A stretch of DNA of 64,000 nucleotides from Haploplasma axanthum. GTDB taxonomy: Bacteria > Bacillota_I > Bacilli_A > Acholeplasmatales > Acholeplasmataceae. The stretch's first letter is position 1. Each line of letters begins with the position of its first letter. Positions 9,141 to 18,191 of this stretch are shown piece by piece. The notes below the pieces were generated by a model. The model ran no database searches. It saw only the letters and a program-made list of their open reading frames with translations, and was not told the DNA's origin. The DNA lies in NCBI RefSeq assembly GCF_900660745.1, contig NZ_LR215048.1, positions 124,001 to 188,000 of the forward strand, written 5' to 3'. A program made the translations under genes and the position numbers.

Positions 9141-10585
9141 TATTCTTCATCCCCTTCTCTAACTATTGCATGTCTAATTGATCTATATAATCCATATCCT
9201 GTCGCTATAAAAACTACGATAATAACAAAAGGTAATGATTTTTTAAGTTGTTGATTACGATACTCTTGATATGCTTTTGAATAATTATAATAATCATGTC
9301 CAAGCTTCAAGTTTGTTATTGCTTGTTTATAATCTTGTCTTCTTAAATCTGTTTTTCCAATTCCTGCATAAGCTAAGAAATAATTTGAATTCTCGCTAAT
9401 TACTTCTTGCCAGTGTAGTCTAGCAGTCTCATAATCCATTTCATAATATGCTTTTGTTGCACTATTGATTAATTCTCCAAATCTCGTTGGTTCATAGACA
9501 ACAATACTTTTAGTAACATTATCTGTTACTAATATTTTTTCTCCAAAATAAGTAACACTCGTTGGTCCTTGAAGCATGTTATTTTGTGTTCCAAGTTGCC
9601 CTGAAATATAAAGTAAATGTCCTTCAATATCATAAGTGAAAATTCTACCACGTTTGTTATCAAGAATACTATATCGATTGTTATCACTATTTGATGCAAT
9701 ATCAATAATACTACTTGGTCCTACTTGAACTCTTTTGTTAGTTTCTTCAAAAGCTGTATCTCCAACAATGTTAATATATCCATTATTAAGTAAAATATCT
9801 TTCCCTTTGAAGTTTAATTTTTTTACTGGATTTGATGCTTCAACTCTTGATACAGTATATACATATCCATATGCATCAATATCTAAATTAGTAAACGATG
9901 CTTGAAGTTTAAGTGCCATTTTCTCGCGTTGTTTTTTAGTAGATAATTTATATACTAATGCTTCAAAGAAACTCATTTGAACAGTATTAGTTCCATAGTA
10001 TCTTGTAAAAACACCTGATGGATCAAACTCCATTATTCCTTCGAAAATATCTTGTGCAACTACAAGCATTCTTCCAGATCTATCAACGACTAATCTTTGT
10101 GGTCTAAATCTAACAGTTTTAAAGATATCATCATTTGGTTCTTGAACTGTTTGAACAACTTCTTTTGTATCTAAATCAAAAATAATTATTCGATTATTTT
10201 CTGAATCAGCAACATATAGTAAATTGTTAGTAACAAATATTCCAATTGGAGTATTAAGTTTTACCTCACTATCTGCTTTAGGGTATTGTTCCAAGTAATT
10301 AAAATTATTATCTAAAACATAGATTTTATTTTGCTTTGCATCTGAGATATAAACTTTATCATCATATATAAAACTATCTCTTAAATCATCAAAAGTAACA
10401 TCCACTTTTTGATTGTTTGTATCTCTAATATTCACATTATCAACAATTTTCGATATTGACATACTATGCGCAGATTCAATAGCTTCTTGCCAAGGTGAAT
10501 AATTATAACTAGCACTTGCTTTTGTTGGGAATAAAATTGTAATAACTCCTAAAAGAATTATTGTTATAAATAGTTTTTTTCTCAT
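9140..10585 (-). CDS. Secreted NHL-repeat beta-propeller protein with TPR segment and C-terminal anchor
   Basis: A 481-residue protein. The signal peptide ends about ASASYNYS (cleavage near residue 26). Residues about 65-370 contain NHL-type blades (DKVYISDAKQNKIYVLDNNF, NNLLYVADSENNRIIIFD, RPQRLVVDRSGRMLVVAQ, LDIDAYGYVYTVSR, GPTSVTYFGEKILVTDN). Residues about 380-440 look like tetratricopeptide helices (YYEMDYETARLHWQEVISEN, AYAGIGKTDLRRQDYKQA). A membrane helix and a short basic tail end the protein, so it should face outward and be anchored. AGGTGATGAA precedes the ATG. It may act as a scaffold or glycan binder for the transport system. Confidence 0.8.
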   Translation of the reverse strand: MRKKLFITIILLGVITILFPTKASASYNYSPWQEAIESAHSMSISKIVDNVNIRDTNNQKVDVTFDDLRDSFIYDDKVYISDAKQNKIYVLDNNFNYLEQYPKADSEVKLNTPIGIFVTNNLLYVADSENNRIIIFDLDTKEVVQTVQEPNDDIFKTVRFRPQRLVVDRSGRMLVVAQDIFEGIMEFDPSGVFTRYYGTNTVQMSFFEALVYKLSTKKQREKMALKLQASFTNLDIDAYGYVYTVSRVEASNPVKKLNFKGKDILLNNGYINIVGDTAFEETNKRVQVGPSSIIDIASNSDNNRYSILDNKRGRIFTYDIEGHLLYISGQLGTQNNMLQGPTSVTYFGEKILVTDNVTKSIVVYEPTRFGELINSATKAYYEMDYETARLHWQEVISENSNYFLAYAGIGKTDLRRQDYKQAITNLKLGHDYYNYSKAYQEYRNQQLKKSLPFVIIVVFIATGYGLYRSIRHAIVREGDEE

Positions 10586-10593
10586 TTCATCAC

Positions 10594-11526
10594 CTACTTA
10601 AGTCCGGAATGAGCCATAGTATCAATGATACGTGTTTGACTAAAAATAAATACTGATATTGGAACAACAAGCATAATTACCCCAACCGCTGCAGCTGTTC
10701 CTGTTCTTGCAATACCACCATTAACAATTTGTTGTAACGCATATGATAAAGGTTTTAAATTTTCTGTAAATATAAATGATCCACCATCAGTTGACCATAA
10801 TTGTTGGAACAATAAGATAACTACTGTTAACCAAGCTGGTTTTACAAGTGGTAAAACAATTTGAAATAAAATTCTCATTTCACTTGCTCCATCAACTTTT
10901 GCTGCTTCTAATAATTCCGTTGGAATAGTTGTCATAAATTGTCTCATTAAGAATAGACCTAATGTAAATCCCCATGAAGGAATGATTATAGCCCAAGGTG
11001 TATCAATAAGTCCTAACCAACTAATAATTAAATAATGTGGAACAGCTGTAACTAATGTAGAAAACATTAATGAATACACAATCATTTGGTTAATAAATGT
11101 TCTTCCAGGAAATTTATGTTTAGCTAAAGGATATGCGGCCATCATTGCTAAGATTACGTGCCCTGCAACACCTAAGACAGTTATAAATATTGTATTGAAC
11201 AAATACTTAGTAATAGGAATTCTTGTATTTCCTATCAAATTAAATAAATCATTAAAGTTATCAAATGTAAAATTTCTAGGAAATAATCGAGGAGGGAAAA
11301 CAAATATCTCATCAAGTGGTTTAAATGAATTCGCAATTGTAAATACTAATGGATAAGCACTAAATACACCAAATCCAATTAATACTAATGTCAATACTAA
11401 ATCGCCTTGCCATGAACGTGATAAACGTTTTTTTCTTTTAGATCTTGATTTCATTTGTTTTTCTTTTGCAAGTTCAAGTTTTAAGTTTTTTATGTCATCA
11501 GTACGGTTTATATTGTTTTCATTCAT
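10594..11526 (-). CDS. Carbohydrate ABC transporter permease (MalG-like)
   Basis: I place the start at the ATG 11524-11526, two bases after the stop of the partner permease, giving 310 residues; the open frame extends upstream inside that gene but without need. A basic cytoplasmic N-terminus (KQMKSRSKRKKRLSRSWQGD) precedes about six membrane helices. The EAA motif is ELLEAAKVDGASEMRILFQI. This is the second MalG-type permease of the operon and pairs with 11528-12448 and the 968-residue binding protein at 12448-15354. Confidence 0.92.
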   Translation of the reverse strand: MNENNINRTDDIKNLKLELAKEKQMKSRSKRKKRLSRSWQGDLVLTLVLIGFGVFSAYPLVFTIANSFKPLDEIFVFPPRLFPRNFTFDNFNDLFNLIGNTRIPITKYLFNTIFITVLGVAGHVILAMMAAYPLAKHKFPGRTFINQMIVYSLMFSTLVTAVPHYLIISWLGLIDTPWAIIIPSWGFTLGLFLMRQFMTTIPTELLEAAKVDGASEMRILFQIVLPLVKPAWLTVVILLFQQLWSTDGGSFIFTENLKPLSYALQQIVNGGIARTGTAAAVGVIMLVVPISVFIFSQTRIIDTMAHSGLK

Positions 11527-11527
11527 G

Positions 11528-12448
11528 CTATGTACCAACCCTTCTAATAATCTTTTGAACTGCAATATTTGCAATCATCATCACAATAAATAATAATGTT
11601 GCAATTGCTGAGGCATAACCAAGTTCCATTCTTTGTGAACCGGCTCCAAAATCTAGTAAATGTGTAATAATCGTATGTCCAGAGTATTCAACCGAAGGGA
11701 ATCCAAGTAATCCCATCGAAATAGCTCCAATACTAAATGACGATGTTATTTGAATTAATGCACCAAACATTAATTGTGATTTCATCTGCGGTAATGTAAC
11801 ATACCATAACTCTTGCCATCTATTCTTAATCCCATCAATTGCAGCTGCTTCATATAATGTTTTATCAACAGTTTGTAACCCAGCAACAAATGATAGAAAA
11901 CTAACTCCTAAGCTTAACCATAATTGAACAATGATAATAATTGGTAATGCATACCCTGGGGTTTTCAACCAAAGAATTGGTGAATCAATAACTCCTAAGT
12001 TCAGTAAAAATGAATTTAAATATCCATACATATCTCCATTGAATATTAATTGCCATAGTAAATATGCACTTCCTGAAATTGATGGTGCATAAAACACAAT
12101 AATCATTACCCATTTAATTTTAGGCGGTAATTCATTAATTAACCACGCAAATATAAATGATGCAATATATGATACTGGGCCAACAATTATTGCTAAAATA
12201 AACGTATTTCTAAAAGCAATCATAAACACATCATCATTAGTTAGTAAGTTAATATAGTTATCTAGAAAAACAAATTTAGGACTATTTAACATATCATATG
12301 ATGTAAAACTTAAAAACAGTGAAATAATTACTGGTAGTACTGTAAATACTGTAAAAATCAATAAATATGGAGCCATCATTGCATATAAGCTTTTATTTCG
12401 TTTTATCTCTTTAATTAATAATGTATTTCTTTCTTTTTTACTAATCAT
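11528..12448 (-). CDS. Sugar ABC transporter permease (MalF-like)
   Basis: A 306-residue CUT1 permease with six membrane helices. The first is SLYAMMAPYLLIFTVFTVLP, and the EAA loop is YEAAAIDGIKNRWQELWYVT. Its ATG overlaps the TAA of the upstream binding-protein gene as TAATG, and its TAG lies two bases before the next permease, so expression of all three is tightly coupled. Substrate unknown; it relies on an ATPase encoded outside the window. Confidence 0.92.
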   Translation of the reverse strand: MISKKERNTLLIKEIKRNKSLYAMMAPYLLIFTVFTVLPVIISLFLSFTSYDMLNSPKFVFLDNYINLLTNDDVFMIAFRNTFILAIIVGPVSYIASFIFAWLINELPPKIKWVMIIVFYAPSISGSAYLLWQLIFNGDMYGYLNSFLLNLGVIDSPILWLKTPGYALPIIIIVQLWLSLGVSFLSFVAGLQTVDKTLYEAAAIDGIKNRWQELWYVTLPQMKSQLMFGALIQITSSFSIGAISMGLLGFPSVEYSGHTIITHLLDFGAGSQRMELGYASAIATLLFIVMMIANIAVQKIIRRVGT

Positions 12449-15354
12449 TATGATAACCCCAATTCTTTTCTCTTACGTCTTAATTCCTCATTAATTTTTA
12501 AATGATATTGATAGATACTATCTTGTGGAATAATATCATCATTTAATACTTGTCTAAATGCATTATCAATATATCTACCAACAATATAATCACCAGGTAC
12601 TGTCGGAATTCCAACAGCATTCTCTCTTTGTTGTTTCAATAGTAAATAATCTTTAGCTGGCCATGGTAATTTTGAGAATGCATTTAAGTTTGCAGTTGGA
12701 TATCTTGCTGCAGCACCAAGTACCGCTTCCATCCCTCTTGCATAACTAACTTGAGTATCTTCTGATAACCACCATTTTAAAAATTCCCATGAAGCTTGTT
12801 CTTCTTTTGTATGTTCTAAAATTATCGATGCAGTTACACTTGATGTTGTTTGATTATTTATCTTTCCATCTTCATCAATTGTTCCTGGAAATAATCCATA
12901 ATCCCATTGTCCTTGAATTTCTGGAGCAAAAACTGCTAATGAATTGTATGTTGAATAACTTGAAATTCCAATTGGCATTTCTCCGCTTCTAAATCTATTA
13001 AGGAAATTTGCTTCCAATACAAATCCATAGTCAGTGAAAAATCTCGTAAAGTTAAGGAATGCTTTCATACTATTAGGATCAAGTAACCCTGATTCAGCTC
13101 CACCATTAACATATAAACTTCCACCTTGTTGAACAATCATTGAGTGTAAAACTGGACTTAATGCCCCTTGAACTATTGGTATATAAAAATCAAAATATTG
13201 TTTTTGAAGATTTGGTGAAATATCTATTATTTCATCCCAAGTCTTTGGAATACTATTTATTCCAATTTCACTTAAAATATCATTTCTATAGAATGTTACT
13301 AAGAAATCTTCAGTGTCAGGCAATCCATAAACACTATTTTCATATTCCAATGGTGTTATTGAACTATTACTAAACCAAGACTTAACCTCATTGAAATCTT
13401 CAAATTTTGTTAAATCTTTAATCGCATTTCTAATTCCCCAATTTACTGGCAATTTTTGATCAACACCAATAGCAACATCAGGTCCATTTCCTGAAAGTGT
13501 TGCCGATAAAAGTACTGACATATTAACCATTTTCAACTTAACATTCACATTTTTTTGTGAAACAAATGACTCATCTATTAATTGTCTAATAATTGTCGCT
13601 TGATCACGCCCAGTACCAATCCATACTTCGATTGTTGGTCCATCGACTTCTAGCGAACTTCCAAAGTCACCAGTATTCTTAAATGACTCAAAGAATAATA
13701 CTGTTTCATGCCAAAATCTTTCAAAGAAATTAGTTGTTACTCTTGGAAGTTTATATTTTGCGCCATGCACTGTAAGTGAATCAATAGTTAATGGTTGTTC
13801 CGAAACATTTATTACCCATGATCCTAAATTAGAAATATTTTGTTCAAATTCTCTTAATCCATTTTGAATATTTTTTTCATCTAATAAGAACTTATCGGTT
13901 TGATATATCATTCTATCAAACGCTGATACAAGGCTGTTTCTACCATTTGATATCTTAACTATTTCTTCTTTAGATTGTTTGAAACTATCTCTCAAAACGT
14001 TTAGTCTCTCATTTAAATTTTTAATATTTCTTACAAGCATATAATCTTGAACTGGATCAGGATTTAATCCTGTTCTCATAACAACTTCCCTGTAAATCGC
14101 TCTTAAATCTTTTATATCTTGATTTACTTGCTGAACTGTTTCTCCATAAATACCAATTGTTGATTTTAAACTAATTATATTAACACCTTTTTTCATGTAC
14201 AAATATAAATCATCATTATTACCAACCGTTATATTTTGTAAATCTGTTCCATATTTAAACTCAATGTTTTTTGCCTCTGTAAAAGGAATTTCTCCATTAA
14301 TTCTTAATGTTCTACTAACACTTTGCCCGCGAGAGAAATTTTGCATAACTTTAAATGTCAATAAGTACATACCTTCTTCTGGCACTTCGACTTGCCAACT
14401 TATTTCATCCCCTGGAATTCTCCAGTTAACTCCACCAATTGCATTATATCTTGTTACTTGTCTTTCGTATGGGCTATATTTATATGTACTATACTCTGCC
14501 GTAGGATTTAATGATGGCGAACTTTTCAAGTATGCTTCTTCAGCTTCTCTTATATAACTAAATTCAGTATCATTTTTTATAATTCCCTTTTGTTCATTCT
14601 CTTTAATATATTCATCGTATGTTTTTATTTTATTACTTTGATAAATACTTAATTCACCAATAACAATCGGTTCTCTATGACTAACAAATGTTATTTTGTT
14701 AACACCTTTTTCAAACCAAAAGTAATAAGGTTCATTATAATATCCCATATGATCATAGACATCTGTATTTTCCCACAAATTAATTTCAATTTGTTTTGGT
14801 CTTAAATCATTAACACCTTTTTGTCTATTATCAGAAACATTATGTTCATCTTTCCAGAATCTTAAAAAACTAATATTTTCTGCTTCTAAATATTGATATG
14901 AATCATTAATTTTTATACCTCTAGTTATTGAGGCACCGCGTCCTTCAATATTAAAATAATCAATATTCATATTATAGAAACCTTCTGATTCAACATCAAT
15001 TAAAAATGATATATCACCAGTTTCAGGCACGTAAACTCCTGTTTTAGTAATTTTATTTTCATCAATAAAATTATCTACGTATGGAATATCATCATCAAAT
15101 AGACCATTTTGATACTCATAATTATTTAAATCAACACTCTGTCTTATATTAGGAAAAACTTTAGAGCGTGAATTAATAAACTTTTTATAACTTCCATCAG
15201 TTTCACTACTAACATCAAATAAAGAGGATTCATACTTTATTGGTATATAGTTACTATCTGATTTATTTCTTGTTCCTGCTATTACAAATAAAAAAGTTAA
15301 TAACACTAGAATTGAAGAAATAATTATTTTTTTCGAAGTTTTTATTTTCATCAT
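12448..15354 (-). CDS. Large membrane-attached solute-binding protein with N-terminal beta domains
   Basis: A 968-residue protein, about twice the normal length of a family 1 binding protein. The N-terminal hydrophobic segment has no lipobox Cys (FVIAGTRNK), so it is a signal anchor or a cleaved signal. Residues about 60-240 and 265-420 look like two jelly-roll, carbohydrate-binding-like domains of related design (GFYNMNIDYFNIEGRGASIT and GMYLLTFKVMQNFSRGQSVS). Residues about 430-510 look helical or coiled. Residues about 570-960 are the solute-binding fold (EVWIGTGRDQATIIRQLIDE, NGPDVAIGVDQKLPVNWGIR, NSIPKTWDEIIDIS, SYSTYNSLAVFAPE). AGAAAGGAAATAG precedes two ATG codons. It should feed the permeases at 10594-12448. 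Confidence 0.85.
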   Translation of the reverse strand: MMKIKTSKKIIISSILVLLTFLFVIAGTRNKSDSNYIPIKYESSLFDVSSETDGSYKKFINSRSKVFPNIRQSVDLNNYEYQNGLFDDDIPYVDNFIDENKITKTGVYVPETGDISFLIDVESEGFYNMNIDYFNIEGRGASITRGIKINDSYQYLEAENISFLRFWKDEHNVSDNRQKGVNDLRPKQIEINLWENTDVYDHMGYYNEPYYFWFEKGVNKITFVSHREPIVIGELSIYQSNKIKTYDEYIKENEQKGIIKNDTEFSYIREAEEAYLKSSPSLNPTAEYSTYKYSPYERQVTRYNAIGGVNWRIPGDEISWQVEVPEEGMYLLTFKVMQNFSRGQSVSRTLRINGEIPFTEAKNIEFKYGTDLQNITVGNNDDLYLYMKKGVNIISLKSTIGIYGETVQQVNQDIKDLRAIYREVVMRTGLNPDPVQDYMLVRNIKNLNERLNVLRDSFKQSKEEIVKISNGRNSLVSAFDRMIYQTDKFLLDEKNIQNGLREFEQNISNLGSWVINVSEQPLTIDSLTVHGAKYKLPRVTTNFFERFWHETVLFFESFKNTGDFGSSLEVDGPTIEVWIGTGRDQATIIRQLIDESFVSQKNVNVKLKMVNMSVLLSATLSGNGPDVAIGVDQKLPVNWGIRNAIKDLTKFEDFNEVKSWFSNSSITPLEYENSVYGLPDTEDFLVTFYRNDILSEIGINSIPKTWDEIIDISPNLQKQYFDFYIPIVQGALSPVLHSMIVQQGGSLYVNGGAESGLLDPNSMKAFLNFTRFFTDYGFVLEANFLNRFRSGEMPIGISSYSTYNSLAVFAPEIQGQWDYGLFPGTIDEDGKINNQTTSSVTASIILEHTKEEQASWEFLKWWLSEDTQVSYARGMEAVLGAAARYPTANLNAFSKLPWPAKDYLLLKQQRENAVGIPTVPGDYIVGRYIDNAFRQVLNDDIIPQDSIYQYHLKINEELRRKRKELGLS

Positions 15355-15369
15355 CTATTTCCTTTCTCT

Positions 15370-16035
15370 TTATAATGTAAGTTCGTCAGTAATCTTATCT
15401 GAAACATTATTAAATATTTTTACTGAGCTATATGGTTTGAATAGAATAAATTCAATAGCCAAAACTAGAAAGTAAAAACTAATTAAAAATACAGTTATCG
15501 GAATAAGCCAAGTTAACGCAATCAATCCTAATACTAAAAGTCCAAATAAAATACTTCGTAGTATAAATGCAAATGTTAACTTAATTCCAGACTTAATCAA
15601 ATCTATATTCTTGCTACTTGGAAAACAGGTACTTAATAATAGTGTATGAAACATTGATATTACTGCTATTCCAAAAGCAATAAACATTATCATAAATGAT
15701 ATAAAACTTAACCAAGTAAATACTTCATCCATTTGTTTAATGAAGAAAAAAATGTTAAAAGCTAAAACAAAGATAACTAATGAATATATCAAAAATATGC
15801 TTGTACCTTTTTTATAAAATCTTTTAAAAGCCTTAATATACAATGGAAGAATAGGTCCTTCATATTTTTGATATATTAGTTTTATAACATATGTTCCTGC
15901 TAAAACAGCTGGTCCAAATGTGAAGAAAAACAATCCTAAGACTATGGTTATGATCATTAATATGTTCACCCAAAACACCCTTACGATTCTGTCAACAATG
16001 TTGTATATTTTACTATTAACAATTTTTTCAAACAT
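15370..16035 (-). CDS. YesL family (DUF624) membrane protein
   Basis: A 221-residue protein with about five membrane helices. The opening IYNIVDRIVRVFWVNILMII, followed by FFTFGPAVLAGTYVIKLIYQ, is the usual signature of YesL/DUF624 proteins, which sit in Firmicutes loci for plant-polysaccharide and other sugar uptake. GGAGATGAGAGA precedes the ATG. It is the first gene after the long hairpin at 16051-16094 and lies 15 bases upstream of the binding-protein gene. Function is unknown; the family is thought to be an accessory membrane component of sugar systems. Confidence 0.82.
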   Translation of the reverse strand: MFEKIVNSKIYNIVDRIVRVFWVNILMIITIVLGLFFFTFGPAVLAGTYVIKLIYQKYEGPILPLYIKAFKRFYKKGTSIFLIYSLVIFVLAFNIFFFIKQMDEVFTWLSFISFMIMFIAFGIAVISMFHTLLLSTCFPSSKNIDLIKSGIKLTFAFILRSILFGLLVLGLIALTWLIPITVFLISFYFLVLAIEFILFKPYSSVKIFNNVSDKITDELTL

Positions 16036-16050
16036 TCTCTCATCTCCATT

Positions 16051-16094
16051 AACGTGATATAGAAGGGATAACTATATCCCCTCTATACAACGTT
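16051..16094 (-). other. Long intergenic RNA hairpin between first and second operon genes
   Basis: Arms 16051-16070 and 16075-16094 pair in blocks: AACGT, TATAGA, GGGATA against TATCCC, TCTATA, ACGTT, with single mismatched bases or short bulges between blocks and a 4-base loop. On the minus-strand transcript the 3' side runs into AATGGAGATGAGAG, the ribosome site of the YesL gene, with no T-run. It is therefore more likely a processing or stabilising hairpin, or a partial attenuator, than a full terminator. It would let the first lipoprotein be made in larger amounts than the rest of the operon (inference). Confidence 0.7.
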
Positions 16095-16105
16095 TTTTAT
16101 GAATT

Positions 16106-18115
16106 TTATAAATCTTCTAGTGTAAACTCAATTTCTTTAACATCGTGGAAAGTTGTAATACTACCTCTCCATCCATCTGTACCAGTTGGCGCTGCTGGGA
16201 AAATATCCCAATTTGCAATAAATGTATATGCTAACAATTCTCTTGCTGATACTGTTTTAGTTTCGCCATTTATTTCAGCTGTTGCACCTGCAAATTTTCC
16301 AATTAATAAATAGTCATCTTCTCCTACATATTTATCAATATCTGCTAATTGAGCTGCTTGGTTTTTATAGCTTTCATCTATAAACCAACCTTTTTCAGGT
16401 GTATAAGTTGCACCACCAGTTGTTGCAGCCGCTAAAATGTTTCTAACCATTTTAACTTTGAAATCTGCTGTTAATACAACGATTGTACTTGTCGCTTCTG
16501 TTCTGTTAGTTTCTTTGTATTTACTAACTCCTGTAATTAAATATAACGCTCCATCAAACTTAGTTACATCTGTTGCATTTCTTCTATTGAAATAATTTTC
16601 AGCAGTAACAATATTTACGTTTGTTTTAATTCCACTAACTTCTAAAACTTTTTTAGGACTTTCAGTCTTATGTAATACTTTATTTGAAACTGCTGAATCG
16701 CTATACTCATTTGTTCCAATACCTTTAACAGTGAAATAGTTGTTTCCTTCTAAACCAACTGCAAGTATATTTGCAGTAAATGAAGTATCTGTTGTCTCAC
16801 CAACTTTTTTAGTGTATGTACCAAAAGTTATATATATTTCATATTTTTCAGTACCTGTTACTGCTTCCCATGAAACAACACCCGCTTCAACTTTTATAAC
16901 TGGTGCAGCTAATTCTTTTATATCAACCATCTTATATTTTAAAGAGTTAGATTTATTAGAATTTGACCATTTAAATTCATCCTTAGTAATAGCAACAACT
17001 TCAATATTATATCCTTCACTACCTTCAGGTGTAAGTTCAAGTTCTAACTTTAATAATTCAACAGATGTTGCAGTAATCAATTCTTCATTAAACTTTTCTC
17101 CATCTATATATAAATCATAACCTTTAGCGTTTTCTATTGCTGTCCAAGATAATACATGTCTATTAACACTAATTTCAGGACTAACTATTGAATCTGGTTT
17201 TTTAATAACAACTTTATATTCTTCGTGGAATTCAATTTTAACTTGTGTGATATCAACATCTTGAACATCTTTATACATTCCACCACCACCAAGATATTCA
17301 CTCCAAAATAAATTCTTATTCATGAAAATACGTGGGTTACCAACTGGTGTAACAAAAACAACTTTTCCTCCATTTGGTAATAACTCATTCATTCTTTCAG
17401 TAATTCCTTTTAATAAGTTTCCACCTGCAACATCAGCCCATTCTAGATTTTCATATGAAACAACACCATTAGCATCCATTTCAAGTAAAGCTCCTGCTGA
17501 GAATCTTGCATGAACAACTTTACCATCATTATTAACCAATGCTAAACTTCCATATGGTAATAGTGGTATACCAGCATTTGTTGGATAATTATCTGCATGC
17601 ACAGTAAGTTGTTCATTGAAAAAGTCTTTTTCCATTACTTGAGCTACTTCTAATGTTCTAAATTTAGCACCATAATCACCCTCAAGAGTAAATGCAGTTT
17701 CATCATTATACGCATATTCAGTAAATTCATCACCAATTACTATTGCACTAAGTGTTCTTTCTAATGTTTCTAAAACAATTATTGTTCGTTTAATTGTTGA
17801 TGTATTTCCAGCTTTATCTTTTGCAGTATATGTTATTTCGGATTCTCCTACAACGTTTTTATCATAGGTACCAAAATCACTTACAGTTACTACTATATCA
17901 GCACTACTATCAACATTATCTATAACCTTAATGTCCTTTAAAAAATCAACATCTGCACCTTTCAAATGTTCAAGTGTACTCAATCTGCCATTTTCAGCTT
18001 CAGAAAAAACTGGTGGTAATTTGTCTCCTTTATCATCGATGATAGGATCCTTCGCACATGAAGCAAGTGTTAAGATGCTTAGTATTGTAAGTATAAAAAT
18101 ACTTATTTTTTTCAT
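16106..18115 (-). CDS. Multi-domain surface lipoprotein (Ig-like, FN3-like, unknown domains), first gene of the large operon
   Basis: The ATG at 18113-18115 follows AAGGAGGACAGAA, the strongest ribosome site in the locus, and gives 669 residues; a longer frame upstream starts inside the promoter. The signal peptide ends LASC. Residues about 30-120 look like a DUF5011/HYR Ig-type domain (GESEITYTAKDKAGNTSTIK). Two FN3-like repeats lie near 300-480 (VNRHVLSWTAIENAKGYDLY and KVEAGVVSWEAVTGTEKYEI). Regions about 120-295 and 490-665 have no family I know and share a loose pattern (LALVNNDGKVVHARF.., IVVLTADFKVKMVRN.., then an acidic DI/EWAD helix), so they may be copies of one domain. Probably a surface glycan-binding protein. 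Confidence 0.75.
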   Translation of the reverse strand: MKKISIFILTILSILTLASCAKDPIIDDKGDKLPPVFSEAENGRLSTLEHLKGADVDFLKDIKVIDNVDSSADIVVTVSDFGTYDKNVVGESEITYTAKDKAGNTSTIKRTIIVLETLERTLSAIVIGDEFTEYAYNDETAFTLEGDYGAKFRTLEVAQVMEKDFFNEQLTVHADNYPTNAGIPLLPYGSLALVNNDGKVVHARFSAGALLEMDANGVVSYENLEWADVAGGNLLKGITERMNELLPNGGKVVFVTPVGNPRIFMNKNLFWSEYLGGGGMYKDVQDVDITQVKIEFHEEYKVVIKKPDSIVSPEISVNRHVLSWTAIENAKGYDLYIDGEKFNEELITATSVELLKLELELTPEGSEGYNIEVVAITKDEFKWSNSNKSNSLKYKMVDIKELAAPVIKVEAGVVSWEAVTGTEKYEIYITFGTYTKKVGETTDTSFTANILAVGLEGNNYFTVKGIGTNEYSDSAVSNKVLHKTESPKKVLEVSGIKTNVNIVTAENYFNRRNATDVTKFDGALYLITGVSKYKETNRTEATSTIVVLTADFKVKMVRNILAAATTGGATYTPEKGWFIDESYKNQAAQLADIDKYVGEDDYLLIGKFAGATAEINGETKTVSARELLAYTFIANWDIFPAAPTGTDGWRGSITTFHDVKEIEFTLEDL

Positions 18116-18131
18116 TTCTGTCCTCCTTAGT

Positions 18132-18147
18132 ATTTGTCTATACATGT
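18132..18147. promoter_or_regulatory. Predicted GntR operator 1
   Basis: The plus-strand site ATTTGTCTATACATGT, read on the other strand as ACATGTATAGACAAAT, matches about 14 of 16 positions of the local consensus ACTTGTATwwACAAGT. It lies just downstream of the -10 box of the large operon's promoter, where a bound repressor would block initiation. Confidence 0.55.
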
Positions 18148-18149
18148 AG

Positions 18150-18178
18150 ATTATAATTCAAAAAAGTTGTATAGTCAA
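18150..18178 (-). promoter_or_regulatory. Sigma-A promoter of the >18-kb sugar operon
   Basis: On the minus strand, TTGACT (-35, 18173-18178) and TATAAT (-10, 18150-18155) are separated by exactly 17 bases. Transcription would begin near 18143, some 28 bases before the lipoprotein ATG. Two operator-like sites lie on the -35 box and just after the -10 box. Confidence 0.8.
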
Positions 18179-18180
18179 GA
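18165..18180. promoter_or_regulatory. Predicted GntR operator 2
   Basis: AGTTGTATAGTCAAGA fits about 12-13 of 16 positions of ACTTGTATwwACAAGT and contains the whole -35 box, so binding would exclude RNA polymerase. Confidence 0.55.
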
Positions 18181-18191
18181 AGAAAATTAAA

